A stretch of 64,000 nucleotides of DNA from positions 1 to 64,000 of the forward strand of contig DXHV01000060.1 of the NCBI GenBank assembly GCA_019113165.1. Direction: 5' to 3'. The translations under genes were made by a program, and so were the position numbers. Shown in pieces: positions 53,903-63,451 of the stretch. The notes under the pieces were generated by a model. That model was given only the letters and a program-made list of their open reading frames with translations. It made no database searches and was not told the origin of the DNA. How positions within the stretch are numbered: position 1 is the stretch's first letter; each line of letters opens with the position of its first letter. Source of the stretch: Candidatus Desulfovibrio intestinipullorum. GTDB taxonomy: Bacteria > Desulfobacterota > Desulfovibrionia > Desulfovibrionales > Desulfovibrionaceae.

Positions 53903-54331
53903 ATGGGCATAGAAAACGGTGATACTGTCAAGGTGCACTACACAGGCACATTCCCTGACGGCAGGGAGTTTGATTCGTCCCGCAATTCGGGCCGCGAGCC
54001 GCTGGAATTTACGGTTGGACAGGGACGGATGATTCCCGGATTCGAGGAAGCCGTCCTCGGACATGAAGTCGGAGATCGCTTTGTGGTCACTCTGCCCTGT
54101 GAAAAGGCCTACGGAGCCGTGGATCCCAAGCTCTTCTTCACGGTGGCCAGAGAGCAGGTGCCTCCGTCCATTCCCCAGGAAGTCGGTACCAAGATAGAAC
54201 TGTCCAATGAACATGGCACCATGTATGCCGTGATTTCGGAAGTGACGGACACGGAAATCACGCTGGATGCCAATCACGAGCTGGCTGGCAAGGACCTGTG
54301 CTTTGACATCGAGATTGTGCAGGTGAGCTAG
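53903..54331 (+). CDS. FKBP-type peptidyl-prolyl isomerase, SlyD-like
   Basis: 142 residues. The FKBP part is VKVHYTGTFPDGREFDSSRNSGREPLEFTVGQGRMIPGFEEAVLGHEVGDRFVVTLPCEKAYGAVDP. It is interrupted by an insert-in-flap domain (about 72-125) with DANHELAGKDLCFDIEIVQV, as in SlyD and archaeal FKBPs. It lacks the His/Cys-rich metal-binding tail of E. coli SlyD, so a metallochaperone role is less likely. Cytoplasmic folding catalyst and chaperone. It starts 100 nt before the glutamine synthetase gene. Confidence 0.93.
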   Translation: MGIENGDTVKVHYTGTFPDGREFDSSRNSGREPLEFTVGQGRMIPGFEEAVLGHEVGDRFVVTLPCEKAYGAVDPKLFFTVAREQVPPSIPQEVGTKIELSNEHGTMYAVISEVTDTEITLDANHELAGKDLCFDIEIVQVS

Positions 54332-54430
54332 CAGCGTGCAGGCAACGCCCTTTCTCGCAACAAGGAGCGGCAGGGGTTTTCTCGAGGTGAACGAACATTG
54401 GTGCCCATTCCCCGGTGCCCGGAGATTTTC

Positions 54431-56623
54431 ATGAGCAAGACAAGTGCCCGGCAAAGTGCCATTCAGGCCATTACGACCTACAATCCCGAATCGGACGGCT
54501 TCAATTTCCGTGACGTCAAGCCCACGGAGCTCTTTGGCTGCAATGTCTTCAACGACAAGGTCATGCGGGAACGCCTGCCCAAGTCGGTCTACCGCTCCCT
54601 GACCAAGACCATACGCTACGGCGAGGCCCTGGATCCCGCCATTGCCGACACCGTTGCCGCCGTGATGAAGGACTGGGCCATAGAGCACGGAGCCACCCAC
54701 TATACCCACATTTTCTATCCCCTCACCGGCCAGACCGCAGAAAAGCACGACAGCTTCCTCATGCCCGACGGCAATGGCGGCGTCATTGCCGAGTTCTCCG
54801 GTTCCATGCTCATCCGCGGTGAGGCGGACGGCTCCTCCTTCCCGTCCGGCGGCCTGCGCTCCACCTTCGAGGCTCGCGGCTACACGGCCTGGGACGTGAC
54901 CAGTCCCGCCTACCTGCAGGAAAATCCCAACTGCATTGTCCTGTGCATTCCCACCATGTTCCTTTCCTGGACAGGTGTTGTCCTGGACAAGAAGACGCCC
55001 ATGCTGCGTTCCGGCCAGGCCCTGAACCGCGAGGCCAAACGGCTGCTCGAACTCTTCGACATCAAGAGCGACCTGCCCATTGTCTGCTTTGCGGGCCTTG
55101 AGCAGGAATACTTCCTCATAGACAACAACTACAATTTTGCCCGTCAGGATCTGCTCATTGCCGGTCGCACCCTCTTCGGGGCCAGACCTGCCAAGGGCCA
55201 GGAGTTCAGTGATCAGTACTTTGGCGTCATTCCCCAGCGCGTGCTGTCCTTCATGATGGAAGTGGAGCGCGAGCTCTACAAGCTCGGCGTGCCCGTGCGC
55301 ACGCGCCACAACGAGGTGGCTCCGAGCCAGTACGAAATTGCGCCCATCTTCGAGCAGGCCAACGTGGCCGTGGATCACAACCACATGATCATGTCCACGC
55401 TCAGAAACGTGGCCAAGCATCACGGTCTCAAGTGTCTGCTCCATGAAAAGCCCTTCAGCTGCATCAACGGGTCCGGCAAGCATCTGAACTATTCCGTGGG
55501 CAGCGCCGAACTGGGCTCGCTCTTCGATCCCGGCGACACGCCCCATGCCAATGCCAAGTTCCTGGTCTTCTGCTGCGCCCTCATCCGCGCCGTGCACAAG
55601 TACGGCGGCCTGCTGCGTGCCACCGTGGCCAGTGCCAGCAATGATCACCGCCTTGGCGCCAACGAGGCTCCGCCGGCCATCATGTCCATCTTCCTTGGCG
55701 ACGAGCTCACCCAGGTGCTGGAAGCCTTCCGCTCCGGGCATCTGGAACAGGCCGAGTCCGGCAAGAAGTCCGGCATCATGGACGTGGGTGTGGATACGCT
55801 GCCCCCGCTGCCTAGGGATCCCGGCGACCGCAACCGCACAAGCCCCATTGCCTTTGTGGGCAACCGCTTCGAGTTCAGGGCCCTGGGGTCGAGCCAGTCT
55901 GCCGCCGACTCCGTCACGGCCCTCAATGCCATGATGGCCGATTCCCTGGGCTATGCCGCCGACTGGCTGGAAAAGGAGCTTGCTTCCGGCATGAGCTTCA
56001 ACGAAGCCGTGCAGAGCTTCATCACCCATGTCATGGAAGAGCACAGCGCCGTGATCTTCAACGGCGACGGCTATTCCGACATCTGGCACAAGGAAGCAGA
56101 GCGCAGAGGCCTGCCCAATCTGCACAACACGCCCGAGGCCCTGCCCGTGCTGCAGGCTCCCGAAGTCGTCGAGCTCTACGAGCGCCTGGGCATCATGCGG
56201 GCTGCCGAAATCAGGGCCAGGACCGAGATCTATCTGGAACAGTACTGCAAGACCCTGCGCAGCGAGTCCATCCTGACCGTGCGCATGGCCAGGACCAGCA
56301 TTTTCCCGGCCGCCCTGGGCTACCAGAAGATGCTGGCCGAGACCTGCGCCGCCATCAAGGCCATGGGCCGGGAATTCAGGACCACAACCTTCGATGCCGT
56401 GACCGAGGGTCTGCGCGGCTTGCAGGACAGGGTCAACGAACTTGAGACCCTCATGGCGTCCGTGGAAGCCGAACAGGAACTGCAGAAGCGGGCCGACCGC
56501 TACTGCAACGAGGTCCTGCCGGCCATGGAGGCCGTCAGAAGCGTGGCCGACGAGCTCGAATGCCTGATTCCCGAGGATATGTGGAGCCTGCCCACCTATC
56601 AGGAAATGCTCTTCAACAAGTAA
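54431..56623 (+). CDS. glnN: glutamine synthetase type III
   Basis: Large dodecameric glutamine synthetase form. 730 residues: the family opening [143 protein letters not shown] and [25 protein letters not shown]. Assimilates ammonia, for example that released by glycine cleavage or amino-acid fermentation. Start ATG 54431 ([10 protein letters not shown]) with CGGAG upstream; the track start is 11 codons earlier. No GlnB-type regulator is adjacent. Confidence 0.96.
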   Translation: MSKTSARQSAIQAITTYNPESDGFNFRDVKPTELFGCNVFNDKVMRERLPKSVYRSLTKTIRYGEALDPAIADTVAAVMKDWAIEHGATHYTHIFYPLTGQTAEKHDSFLMPDGNGGVIAEFSGSMLIRGEADGSSFPSGGLRSTFEARGYTAWDVTSPAYLQENPNCIVLCIPTMFLSWTGVVLDKKTPMLRSGQALNREAKRLLELFDIKSDLPIVCFAGLEQEYFLIDNNYNFARQDLLIAGRTLFGARPAKGQEFSDQYFGVIPQRVLSFMMEVERELYKLGVPVRTRHNEVAPSQYEIAPIFEQANVAVDHNHMIMSTLRNVAKHHGLKCLLHEKPFSCINGSGKHLNYSVGSAELGSLFDPGDTPHANAKFLVFCCALIRAVHKYGGLLRATVASASNDHRLGANEAPPAIMSIFLGDELTQVLEAFRSGHLEQAESGKKSGIMDVGVDTLPPLPRDPGDRNRTSPIAFVGNRFEFRALGSSQSAADSVTALNAMMADSLGYAADWLEKELASGMSFNEAVQSFITHVMEEHSAVIFNGDGYSDIWHKEAERRGLPNLHNTPEALPVLQAPEVVELYERLGIMRAAEIRARTEIYLEQYCKTLRSESILTVRMARTSIFPAALGYQKMLAETCAAIKAMGREFRTTTFDAVTEGLRGLQDRVNELETLMASVEAEQELQKRADRYCNEVLPAMEAVRSVADELECLIPEDMWSLPTYQEMLFNK

Positions 56624-56712
56624 CGAACGTTCCAGGCTGACGGGGAAGGGATGCCGCAGGGCATGCCTTTCCCGTCTTGCCTGTTTGTCTTCCCGTCAAG
56701 GAGAAACCCTAC

Positions 56713-57420
56713 ATGCCTCGTGTTGAGAACAAGCCCCTGTCTGCCGATCCCGGCCTGATGGGCAACATACAGTCCGAAGTGGCCGTGGAAAACCGGCCTC
56801 TGCTGGACTTTATCATCAGCAAATCCAAATTCCTGGTTGGCATCGTCGTCCTCCTCGTTGTCGCCCTGCTCGGCACAGCCGTCTACCGCTATGTGGAAGG
56901 CAGCCAGCGCGAGACAACCCTGGAAGAGCTGGCCAGGATCATGCAGCGTCCGGCCGATGCCAGACAGATTGCCGACATTGAAGCCCTGGGCAGGGACTGC
57001 CCGTCCAGCATGCGCACCGCCGTCTCCGTGGCCCTTGTGCAGAGTGCCCTGACTCAGGGCCTGCGGGACAAGGCCGAAGAGGGCTATGCCCAGGTGGCCA
57101 GCGCCGACTTTGACTCGCCCACCGGGCTTGCTGCCGCCCTGAACCAGGCCGGCATGCTCATGGGCAGCGGCAAGTATGCCGAAGGCGTGCGCATTGTGCA
57201 GAGCCTGCTGCCCCGTCTGGGCCAGCAGAGCGGAGTCCAGGCACGGATGATGCTGGCCGAGGGCGCCTTCCGCGCCGGCCAGTACGATCTGGCCGCGTCC
57301 ACCTTCGAGGAGCTGGCAGGCACGGTTCCCGTACAGCTTGACAAGGACTACTGCGCCGCACGGGCCGGGGAAATCCGGGCCATTGCCAAGGCCGAACAGG
57401 CTGAAAAATCTGAACAATAG
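56713..57420 (+). CDS. YfgM-like single-TM TPR protein
   Basis: 235 residues with a short cytoplasmic N-terminus, one membrane segment (about 35-55, KFLVGIVVLLVVALLGTAVYRYV) and a periplasmic helical repeat region of the TPR_21/YfgM type (SSMRTAVSVALVQSALTQGLRDKAEEGYAQVASADF, AALNQAGMLMGSGKYAEGVRIVQSLLPRLGQQSGVQARMMLAEGAFRAGQYDLAASTFEELAG). YfgM proteins work with periplasmic chaperones at the Sec translocon, but here there is no bamB or der neighbour. AAGGAGAAACCCTAC precedes ATG 56713; the track adds 12 residues. Confidence 0.82.
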   Translation: MPRVENKPLSADPGLMGNIQSEVAVENRPLLDFIISKSKFLVGIVVLLVVALLGTAVYRYVEGSQRETTLEELARIMQRPADARQIADIEALGRDCPSSMRTAVSVALVQSALTQGLRDKAEEGYAQVASADFDSPTGLAAALNQAGMLMGSGKYAEGVRIVQSLLPRLGQQSGVQARMMLAEGAFRAGQYDLAASTFEELAGTVPVQLDKDYCAARAGEIRAIAKAEQAEKSEQ

Positions 57421-57424
57421 AAGA

Positions 57425-57462
57425 CAGACCCGCGCAAGGCCCTGGGGCCTTGCGCGGGTCTG
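57425..57462 (+). terminator. strong hairpin after the YfgM-like gene
   Basis: CAGACCCGCGCAAGGCC pairs with GGCCTTGCGCGGGTCTG over 17 bp with a tiny loop, 4 nt after the stop codon. No T-run. Confidence 0.65.
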
Positions 57463-57560
57463 CCTGCAACAATTGTCCTATGGACGACAGCACGGGGGAG
57501 GCCGCACACGTCCTTGCCAGCGCGCAACACGCCCTCTTGCTGTCATTTGGGGGTTTATAG

Positions 57561-59414
57561 ATGAGTAATCCTTTGCTTGAAGGGAAGGCGGACGAGTGCC
57601 ACCTGCTGCTTGGCAATGAAGCCATAGTGCGCGGTGCACTGGAAGCAGGCGTACACATTGTGACCTGTTATCCCGGAACGCCTTCCTCCGAGGTGCCGGA
57701 CACCTTCCGGCGCATCGGCGGAACGGGCCGGCAGTACCTGATGCAGTATTCGGTCAACGAGAAGGTGGCTATGGAAGTGGCCTGCGGCGCCTCCCTGGCC
57801 GGTGCCAAGGCTCTGGTGACCATGAAGCACGTGGGCCTCAACGTGGCAGCCGACCCGCTGTTCACGGCGACCTATACCGGTCTGCCCGGTGGCCTCGTCA
57901 TTCTCTCTGCCGATGATCCGGGTTTCCATTCCTCCCAGAACGAGCAGGACAACCGCAATTATGCACGCGCAGCCTCCCTGCCCTGTTTCGAGCCCTGTTC
58001 TGCCCAGGAAGCCAAGGACATGACGAAGGAAGCCTTCAGGGTGGCCAGGCTTCTGCAGCAGCCCGTGCTGCTGCGTACGACCACCCGCGTCAACCACATG
58101 CGTGGTGCTGTGCGCTTTGGTGCCCTTCCCGAGGAAAAGGATCCCCTGGTTGCCTTCGAGCGCAATCCCATGCGCTTTGTGCCTGTGCCGGCCGTGGCCA
58201 GGCTGCGCCATATGGCCCTGGAAGAGAACATGGCCAAGGCAAAGGCTCTGGCCGAGGAAAGCTTCTTCACGAAGGAACATGTCCCTGCCAGCGCACCGAA
58301 GGCCGGCATCATTGTCTCCGGCGTGTCCCGCAACTACGTGAGCGACGCCCTGCTGACCGGACAGTGGGAAGACAGGGTCCGCGTGCTCGAACTGGGCATG
58401 ACCTGGCCTTTGCCCGAACAGCGCATCGTGTCCTTCCTCAACTCCTGTGACAAGGTGCTCATTGTGGAGGAAAACGATCCCCTGCTTGAGAAGGATGTGC
58501 GTGCCATGGCCCAGAAGACTGGCTGCACCACGGCCATTTCCGGCAAAGGCGGCGTGCTGACCATACAGGGCGAATACTCCACGCCGTTGCTCATGCAGGC
58601 CATTGCCGACTTCCTGGGTGAGCCCCTTGAAAAGTCCCAGGTGCAGGCTCCGGCCCAGCTGCCCAAGCGTCCCCCGAACCTGTGCGCCGGCTGCTCCCAC
58701 AGGGCCGTCTACTATGCCGCACGCCAGATCTTCGGCGACGAGGCCGTCTATTCCAGCGATATCGGCTGCTACACCCTGGGCATGCTGCCGCCCCTGCGCT
58801 GTGCCGATTTCCTCTTCTGCATGGGCTCCTCCATCTCTGCCGGTTCCGGCTTTGCCATGCTGGCCAAACGCCAGGTGGTGGGCTTCATCGGCGACTCCAC
58901 CTTCTTCCATTCCGGCATGACGGGCCTGGCCAATGCCCTGTTCAACCGCATGGACATCATCGTGGTCGTCCTGGACAACGGCACAACGGCCATGACCGGC
59001 CATCAGCCCAATCCCGGCATGCTGCAGGATCAGCTGGGCGAGCTCTGCCAGCATCTGGACATCGAGGCCATCGTGCGCGGCATCGGCGTGACCCAGGTCA
59101 AGAAGGTGGCTGCCTTCAACCTCAAGGCCGTGGAACGGGCCCTGAAGGAATTCAAGGACATGCAGGGTGTGCGCGTGCTCATTGCCGAGGAACCCTGTGC
59201 CCTTTATGCCAGACGTTCCCTGCACAAGGGCGGCAGCCGCGTGGCTGTGGTCGTGGACCAGGGCGAGGCAACAAAGCGCTGCATTGACAGCTTTGCCTGT
59301 CCGGCCTTCTGCCGCAAGGACGGTGCCTATGCTGTGGATCCCACGCTGTGCACGGGCTGCGGCCTGTGTCTGCAGGTGGCACCGACGGGCTTCAAACTGG
59401 TGAAGCGTGCCTAG
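57561..59414 (+). CDS. iorA: indolepyruvate:ferredoxin oxidoreductase, alpha subunit
   Basis: 617 residues. It oxidatively decarboxylates aryl pyruvates from aromatic amino-acid transamination to acyl-CoA, reducing ferredoxin. The N-terminal pyrimidine-type domain has GNEAIVRGALEAGVHIVTCYPGTPSSEV and MKHVGLNVAADPLFT. The TPP-binding domain has CAGCSHRAVYYAARQIFGDEAVYSSDIGCYTLGM and GDSTFFHSGMTGLANALFNRMDIIVVVLDNGTTAMTGHQPNPG. The C-terminal ferredoxin domain shows CPAFC and CTGCGLCLQVAP. The cysteine that normally follows three residues after CxxCxxC is Ala (gca). Paired with iorB, 10 nt downstream. Confidence 0.95.
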   Translation: MSNPLLEGKADECHLLLGNEAIVRGALEAGVHIVTCYPGTPSSEVPDTFRRIGGTGRQYLMQYSVNEKVAMEVACGASLAGAKALVTMKHVGLNVAADPLFTATYTGLPGGLVILSADDPGFHSSQNEQDNRNYARAASLPCFEPCSAQEAKDMTKEAFRVARLLQQPVLLRTTTRVNHMRGAVRFGALPEEKDPLVAFERNPMRFVPVPAVARLRHMALEENMAKAKALAEESFFTKEHVPASAPKAGIIVSGVSRNYVSDALLTGQWEDRVRVLELGMTWPLPEQRIVSFLNSCDKVLIVEENDPLLEKDVRAMAQKTGCTTAISGKGGVLTIQGEYSTPLLMQAIADFLGEPLEKSQVQAPAQLPKRPPNLCAGCSHRAVYYAARQIFGDEAVYSSDIGCYTLGMLPPLRCADFLFCMGSSISAGSGFAMLAKRQVVGFIGDSTFFHSGMTGLANALFNRMDIIVVVLDNGTTAMTGHQPNPGMLQDQLGELCQHLDIEAIVRGIGVTQVKKVAAFNLKAVERALKEFKDMQGVRVLIAEEPCALYARRSLHKGGSRVAVVVDQGEATKRCIDSFACPAFCRKDGAYAVDPTLCTGCGLCLQVAPTGFKLVKRA

Positions 59415-59424
59415 GAGGGAAGCA

Positions 59425-60021
59425 ATGGACGCACAGAAGAAACTTCGCATCTATTTTACCGGTGTCGGTGGTCAGGGCTCCCTGACAGCCACAGCTCTTC
59501 TGGCCAGAACGGCACTCTTTGCCGGAGTGGACGTCGTGGCCGGTGAAGTGCACGGCATGGCCCAGCGCGGCGGCGTGGTGGAATCCGTGCTGCTGCTCGG
59601 CGGCTGGCGCTCCCCCAAGCTCGAATACGGCGAGGCCGACGTGATCCTGGGCTTCGAGCCCCTGGAGACCCTGCGCGGTCTGCCCTATTTGCGCAAGGGT
59701 GGCGTGGTCTTCTCGAGCTCCGATGCCATGCCTCCCGTGGGGGTGGCCCTGGGACTGGAACGCTATCCCGACATGGACGAGATCAAGGCCAGGATTGCCG
59801 AAGTGGCCAGCGAGAGCCATTTTCTGCCCTGCCGCGAGCTCGGTGCCAAGGCTGGCGCCGTGCAGGCCGGCAACACGGTGCTGCTCGCCGCAGTCTGTGC
59901 CTCCGGCATCCTGCCCTTTGGCGTGGATGTCTTCGAGGAGGCCCTGAAGCGCTTCCTGCCGGCCAAGCTTCAGCCTGCCAACCTGCAGGCCCTGGAATAC
60001 GGCCGCAGCTACTTTGCCTAA
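59425..60021 (+). CDS. iorB: indolepyruvate:ferredoxin oxidoreductase, beta subunit
   Basis: 198-residue gamma-type (POR_N-like) subunit of the 2-oxoacid:ferredoxin oxidoreductase family: RIYFTGVGGQGSLTATALLARTALFAG, VVAGEVHGMAQRGGVVESVLLLGG, ADVILGFEPLETLRGLPYLRKGG and the C-terminal AGNTVLLAAVCASGILPFGVDVFEEALKRFLP. Start ATG 59425 has GGAGGG 8 nt upstream. It completes IorAB. In anaerobes the enzyme is used in aromatic amino-acid fermentation or, in reverse, biosynthesis from aryl acetates. Confidence 0.96.
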   Translation: MDAQKKLRIYFTGVGGQGSLTATALLARTALFAGVDVVAGEVHGMAQRGGVVESVLLLGGWRSPKLEYGEADVILGFEPLETLRGLPYLRKGGVVFSSSDAMPPVGVALGLERYPDMDEIKARIAEVASESHFLPCRELGAKAGAVQAGNTVLLAAVCASGILPFGVDVFEEALKRFLPAKLQPANLQALEYGRSYFA

Positions 60022-60095
60022 GTGTCCGATCGTTGCAGCGGCTGGCCTGACAGGGCGCTGCGTGCTGCACTGACAGCAAAAAAGCATTCTGCAAA

Positions 60096-60151
60096 CAAAA
60101 AAGACCCGTCCAGAGAGGAAGACCTTCCCCCTCCCGGACCGGGTCTTTTTT
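60096..60151 (+). terminator. iorAB terminator
   Basis: AAAAAAGACCCG (60097-60108) pairs with CGGGTCTTTTTT (60140-60151), with further pairing GTCC/GGAC inside. Confidence 0.88.
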
Positions 60152-60290
60152 CATGCCGGACGAACGGAAATCTGGCTCTGAAACGCAGGAAAAACTGCCC
60201 CCCAGGGGCAGAGCCTGGCTCCGGTACCGGAGTTTGCTCTTGCTCCGGGGTGAAGGGCCTGTCCTTGTGCCAGACCAAAAGCCCGGATCA

Positions 60291-60337
60291 AAAAAGAGGA
60301 CAGGCGGGCCAGTGCTGGCCCCTTGCCTGTCCTCTTT
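60291..60337 (-). terminator. terminator of the HAD phosphatase gene
   Basis: AAAGAGGACAGGC (60293-60305) pairs with GCCTGTCCTCTTT (60325-60337). On the minus strand the T-run extends to TTTTTTT. It works for the minus gene ending at 60376. The 60022-60375 gap holds only this and the iorAB terminator. Confidence 0.88.
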
Positions 60338-60375
60338 ATGCTGACCGGTGTTGGGGGGGACTTGTTGGAAGGGGC

Positions 60376-61800
60376 TTAGCGGGTCTTGTAGCCTTCGAAG
60401 GTCTTGAGCTTGCCGGTGAGTTCGGGAGCCTTGTTCACCAGCTGGGCAGGTGTGGTGCCTTCGTTGAGCATCTTGAGCCAGCCTTCGGCCTTGGCGCTCA
60501 GCAGTTCGGGGCTCTTCTTGCCCAGAGCCTGCACTTCAGGCCTGGCCCAGAGCTTGCCGCCGTTTTCATTGCGGCCCTGCAGCACGTAGCGGATGTCGCC
60601 GCTCTTCATGGTGTCGGCCAGGGTCAGCTTCTTCTGGTTCTGGTAGACGGCAATGGCGGCCAGGATGCCGGCATCGTCCTTGCGAGCACGGTTCAGGCCA
60701 AGGCCGGTGACAGTGTCCTTGTACACGGTGCAGAAGTTGAAGTCGCCCTGGGAGTCAAAGGCCACGAGCACGGGACCCTGATTGCGGTAGAGGGGACGCA
60801 CCACCTTGTCGATGCTTTCGGCCTTGCCGGGGCCCTGGGTCTGGGCATGGAAATCGTAATCGTATTCGTTGGTGTAGACGCCGTTGACCTTCTTGTTGGT
60901 CATGGCCACAACGCCGTCCACGCCGGGAATATTGAAGGCCTTCACGGCTGCATTGATGACATCCACATAGGAAGCGGAGCAGATCCAGGCATCAATGCCG
61001 TTGGCTTCAAGGGCAGCAAAGAGTTCCAGCAGTTCGGGAGAAACAGTGATGCCCTGGTTGTAGGAGACGGAGAGGGAGCCGGCCACGGAGCCGGGATAGG
61101 AGGCGGGGCTTGTCCACTTGCACTTCTTCCAGAAGTCGGCCTTTTCGCTCTTCTTGGCGTAGTCCGTGAAGGCGGTGTAGGCCAGAGTATAGACTTCCTT
61201 GGGGCTCATGCCGGTGAACCAGTAGGTGATCCAGGGATAGGAGACGGACACGTCCATGGTGTCGCCAATGGCGCTGTAGAGCCAGCGGGCCTTGGTGGCA
61301 AATTCCTTCCAGTCGTCGCTGGCAAGCCATTCCTTCTGCCTGGCCTGCCTGCTCGTATCGGCGGCCACGTAGCCCTTGTCATACAGGCGCTTGTAGGCAG
61401 CGGCAGCGTCCCTGGCCACCTTGGCCACGGTGAGGTTGCCGTAGTCCTTGCCCAGATCCATGTTCACATCCGGAATGCCGGTGGTGAGCACCTCGTACAT
61501 CTTGTCGGGCTTGATGGCGAAACGCAGATGTTCGAGCTGATAGATGGCCAGCTGTTCTTCCACGTCGAGAATGGACACCGTATTGTCAAAGTCGAAGACC
61601 GCGTAGGGACGGATGGACGGATCGTAGTCCCTGGCCGTGTGACCAAAGCGGGTCATGGTGTCATTGAGGGTGGCCTTGACTATTGGGTCCCAGTTTTTGC
61701 TGGTGAGCAGGGTCACCTTGTCCTGGGCCTGGGCCAGACCGGCAACTGTGAAGACAGCCAGCAGGATGCCTGCACAGAACATGGATTTGAAAAGACGCAT
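60376..61800 (-). CDS. exported HAD-superfamily phosphatase
   Basis: 474 residues with a cleavable signal peptide (MRLFKSMFCAGILLAVFTVAGLAQA-Q). The mature part has HAD motif I AVFDFDNTVSILDVEEQLAIYQLEHLRF, a large helical cap, motif II in DAWICSASYVDVINAAVKAF, and a late motif III/IV region PVLVAFDSQGDFNFCTVY. The size and pattern resemble phosphoserine-phosphatase-like (PF12710-type) secreted enzymes such as phosphorylcholine phosphatase of Pseudomonas, but the substrate cannot be read. Start ATG 61800 follows CGGAGG; the track's 90 extra residues include no ribosome site. A periplasmic role in releasing phosphate from organic esters is inferred. Confidence 0.82.
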   Translation of the reverse strand: MRLFKSMFCAGILLAVFTVAGLAQAQDKVTLLTSKNWDPIVKATLNDTMTRFGHTARDYDPSIRPYAVFDFDNTVSILDVEEQLAIYQLEHLRFAIKPDKMYEVLTTGIPDVNMDLGKDYGNLTVAKVARDAAAAYKRLYDKGYVAADTSRQARQKEWLASDDWKEFATKARWLYSAIGDTMDVSVSYPWITYWFTGMSPKEVYTLAYTAFTDYAKKSEKADFWKKCKWTSPASYPGSVAGSLSVSYNQGITVSPELLELFAALEANGIDAWICSASYVDVINAAVKAFNIPGVDGVVAMTNKKVNGVYTNEYDYDFHAQTQGPGKAESIDKVVRPLYRNQGPVLVAFDSQGDFNFCTVYKDTVTGLGLNRARKDDAGILAAIAVYQNQKKLTLADTMKSGDIRYVLQGRNENGGKLWARPEVQALGKKSPELLSAKAEGWLKMLNEGTTPAQLVNKAPELTGKLKTFEGYKTR

Positions 61801-62162
61801 ACAACCTCCGCGCCAAATGTGTCTGTCCGAAAAGGCTGCTGTGGGCTCTGGCATCACTGCCTGCGCAGCCTGTTCCGGGCCGTTCGCTCTGCCTTGTGTA
61901 GCAACAGGGGACGCGTGCCTGGGCATGCCCTGTCGTGCTGTGCGTGCAAAAGGCCCGATCCGCGGGCGGCAGAAGTTTTGCGGTGTGTAGCTTCCCAACT
62001 TCACGCCAGGTACTGTTCGTGCCGGCCTTGCGGATCGGACCGCTTGAACCATGCGACGACAGCGTGGCAATTTGGTGAAAATGAGACGAAGGTTTTACTA
62101 AATTTTTTTGCGAAAGGAGCCATGCCCCGCTGGTTCTTCGGATGCTATGGCCTGCAAATGCA
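61801..62162. other. gap upstream of the HAD phosphatase gene
   Basis: No gene supported. The plus-strand ORF across this region (60022-62316) is the antisense shadow of the HAD gene. AT-rich stretch near 62090-62110; no convincing promoter identified. Confidence 0.4.
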
Positions 62163-62199
62163 GAAAGGGCATGCAGATGGCTTGTCTGCATGCCCTTTC
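62163..62199 (-). terminator. hairpin after cpoB-like gene
   Basis: Perfect 15-bp stem GAAAGGGCATGCAGA (62163-62177) / TCTGCATGCCCTTTC (62185-62199), 100 nt beyond the cpoB-like stop. T-richness after it on the minus strand is limited. A 12-bp tandem repeat (GTTGATCCGTCA twice, about 62250-62273) lies between. Confidence 0.65.
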
Positions 62200-62299
62200 C
62201 TTCAGGGTGTCCCGTTGCGCACTGGCAAAGGGATCCCTGTCTGTCATCAGTTGATCCGTCAGTTGATCCGTCAGTCAGCCGGCTGTTCAGCCGAACGTC

Positions 62300-63202
62300 T
62301 TACTTGTTGGTCTTGAGGAAGCTCCTGGCCCTGGCCGCCTCGGGGCTCTGGGGATACTTCTTGATGAGCTCGTTCATGCGGGCCCTAGCCGCCTTGTTCT
62401 GCTTGAGCTTGCTGAAGCAGATGCCCTGCTTCAGATAGGCTCCGGGCGCCTTGCTGGACTTGGGGTACTTGGTGATGACCGTGTCGTAGGCCAGGGCGGC
62501 GTCGGAGAACTGGTTCTTCTGGAAGTAGCATTCGGCCAGATAGTACTGGGCATCGGGTGCCTTGGGATCGGAGCCGAAGTTTTGCAGGAAGTCGCTGAAG
62601 GAGCGCTGGGCATCGTTGTACTGGCGGGCCTTGAAGGCGTTGACGCCGGCTTCGTACAGGGCCACGGTCATGTCCTTCTGGGCAGTGGGCTGCTTGGGCT
62701 TGGGCGTGGCCTGGCCCCAGGTGCTGCCGCTGGGCGCTGCCGTGGCGGCAGCGGCGCCGGCTGCGGCTGTGGCCGCAATGCCGCCGTAGGTGGGAGCAGC
62801 CTGGGCAGACTGGGCCGTCGCCTGGGTCAGGGAGGCCTGGGGCACTCCGGCCGCAGCGTCCAGTCCGCCCGCAGGAGCGGCAATGGGATCGCCCAGGTCA
62901 AACTTGAGGGCCATGGAGGTCTCTATCTGACGCAGGGCCTGATCATGGCGGTTCAGCTTGTCCACAAGCACTGCGGAGCCACCGATGCGGCGCAGATCGG
63001 CCAGCTGGCCGCGCAGGTCACTGACTTCGTCACGCAGGGCCTGCACCTGATTCCAGGCATCGGCCTGCACGGGCTGCATCTGCCGTATCTGTGCATCATG
63101 CTGCATGAGCTGGGCTTCCATCTCGTCATTTCTGTTGGCGCATCCAGAAAGCCCTGCAAGGAGAAGAGCAAGGAGAAGGAGAGAGAAAAGCGTATTTTTC
63201 AA
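62300..63202 (-). CDS. CpoB/YbgF-like TPR lipoprotein
   Basis: 300 residues: lipoprotein signal MKNTLFSLLLLALLLAGLSGC, a coiled coil (about 25-95, MEAQLMQHDAQIRQMQ...LRDEVSDLRGQLADLRR), an Ala/Thr/Pro-rich linker, then three TPR units (ALYEAGVNAFKARQYNDAQRSFSDFLQNF, APDAQYYLAECYFQKNQFSDAALAYDTVITKYP, APGAYLKQGICFSKLKQNKAARARMNELIKKYP). This is the architecture of CpoB (YbgF), which coordinates peptidoglycan synthesis with Tol-Pal constriction. Family members are usually soluble periplasmic; this one carries a lipobox Cys. No tol or pal gene is in the window. AAGGAGAGCTTATG belongs to the next gene upstream. Confidence 0.88.
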   Translation of the reverse strand: MKNTLFSLLLLALLLAGLSGCANRNDEMEAQLMQHDAQIRQMQPVQADAWNQVQALRDEVSDLRGQLADLRRIGGSAVLVDKLNRHDQALRQIETSMALKFDLGDPIAAPAGGLDAAAGVPQASLTQATAQSAQAAPTYGGIAATAAAGAAAATAAPSGSTWGQATPKPKQPTAQKDMTVALYEAGVNAFKARQYNDAQRSFSDFLQNFGSDPKAPDAQYYLAECYFQKNQFSDAALAYDTVITKYPKSSKAPGAYLKQGICFSKLKQNKAARARMNELIKKYPQSPEAARARSFLKTNK

Positions 63203-63238
63203 GGAAAACTCCGCAGGAAAAGGGAAGAGTGGGCGTTA

Positions 63239-63451
63239 TCAGGATCTGACTATTTTGGCACCGGCCTGAGGGCGTCCGGCAAAGAGGTACACAAGACCGC
63301 CGATGACAGGCACGAAGACACAGAGCATGAGCCAGAGAACCTTTTTTTGCAGATTGTCGTTGAAGTCATGCCGCCAGATGTGCCACACGCCCCAGAGATT
63401 GGGAATGATGGGCACAATGGCGAGCAGGACATGCCACCAGGCAAAGGTCAT
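63239..63451 (-). CDS. small membrane protein, PLDc_N domain
   Basis: 70 residues with two membrane helices ([22 protein letters not shown] and [22 protein letters not shown]) joined by a polar [10 protein letters not shown] loop. This is the pattern of the phospholipase D nuclease N-terminal (PLDc_N) family, whose free-standing members have no assigned function. AAGGAG 5 nt before ATG 63451. The start overlaps the end of lspA by 4 nt, so the two are probably translated together. Confidence 0.8.
   Translation of the reverse strand: MTFAWWHVLLAIVPIIPNLWGVWHIWRHDFNDNLQKKVLWLMLCVFVPVIGGLVYLFAGRPQAGAKIVRS

Noticed and set aside
60022-62316. 764-codon plus-strand ORF
   Set aside because: Antisense to the HAD phosphatase, and it runs through two terminators and non-coding sequence.
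62106-62316. Small plus-strand ORF after AAAGGAGCC at about 62110 (MPRWFFGCYG...)
   Set aside because: It runs through the 15-bp hairpin, the 12-bp tandem repeat and the 3' end of the cpoB-like gene. The repeats explain its sequence.
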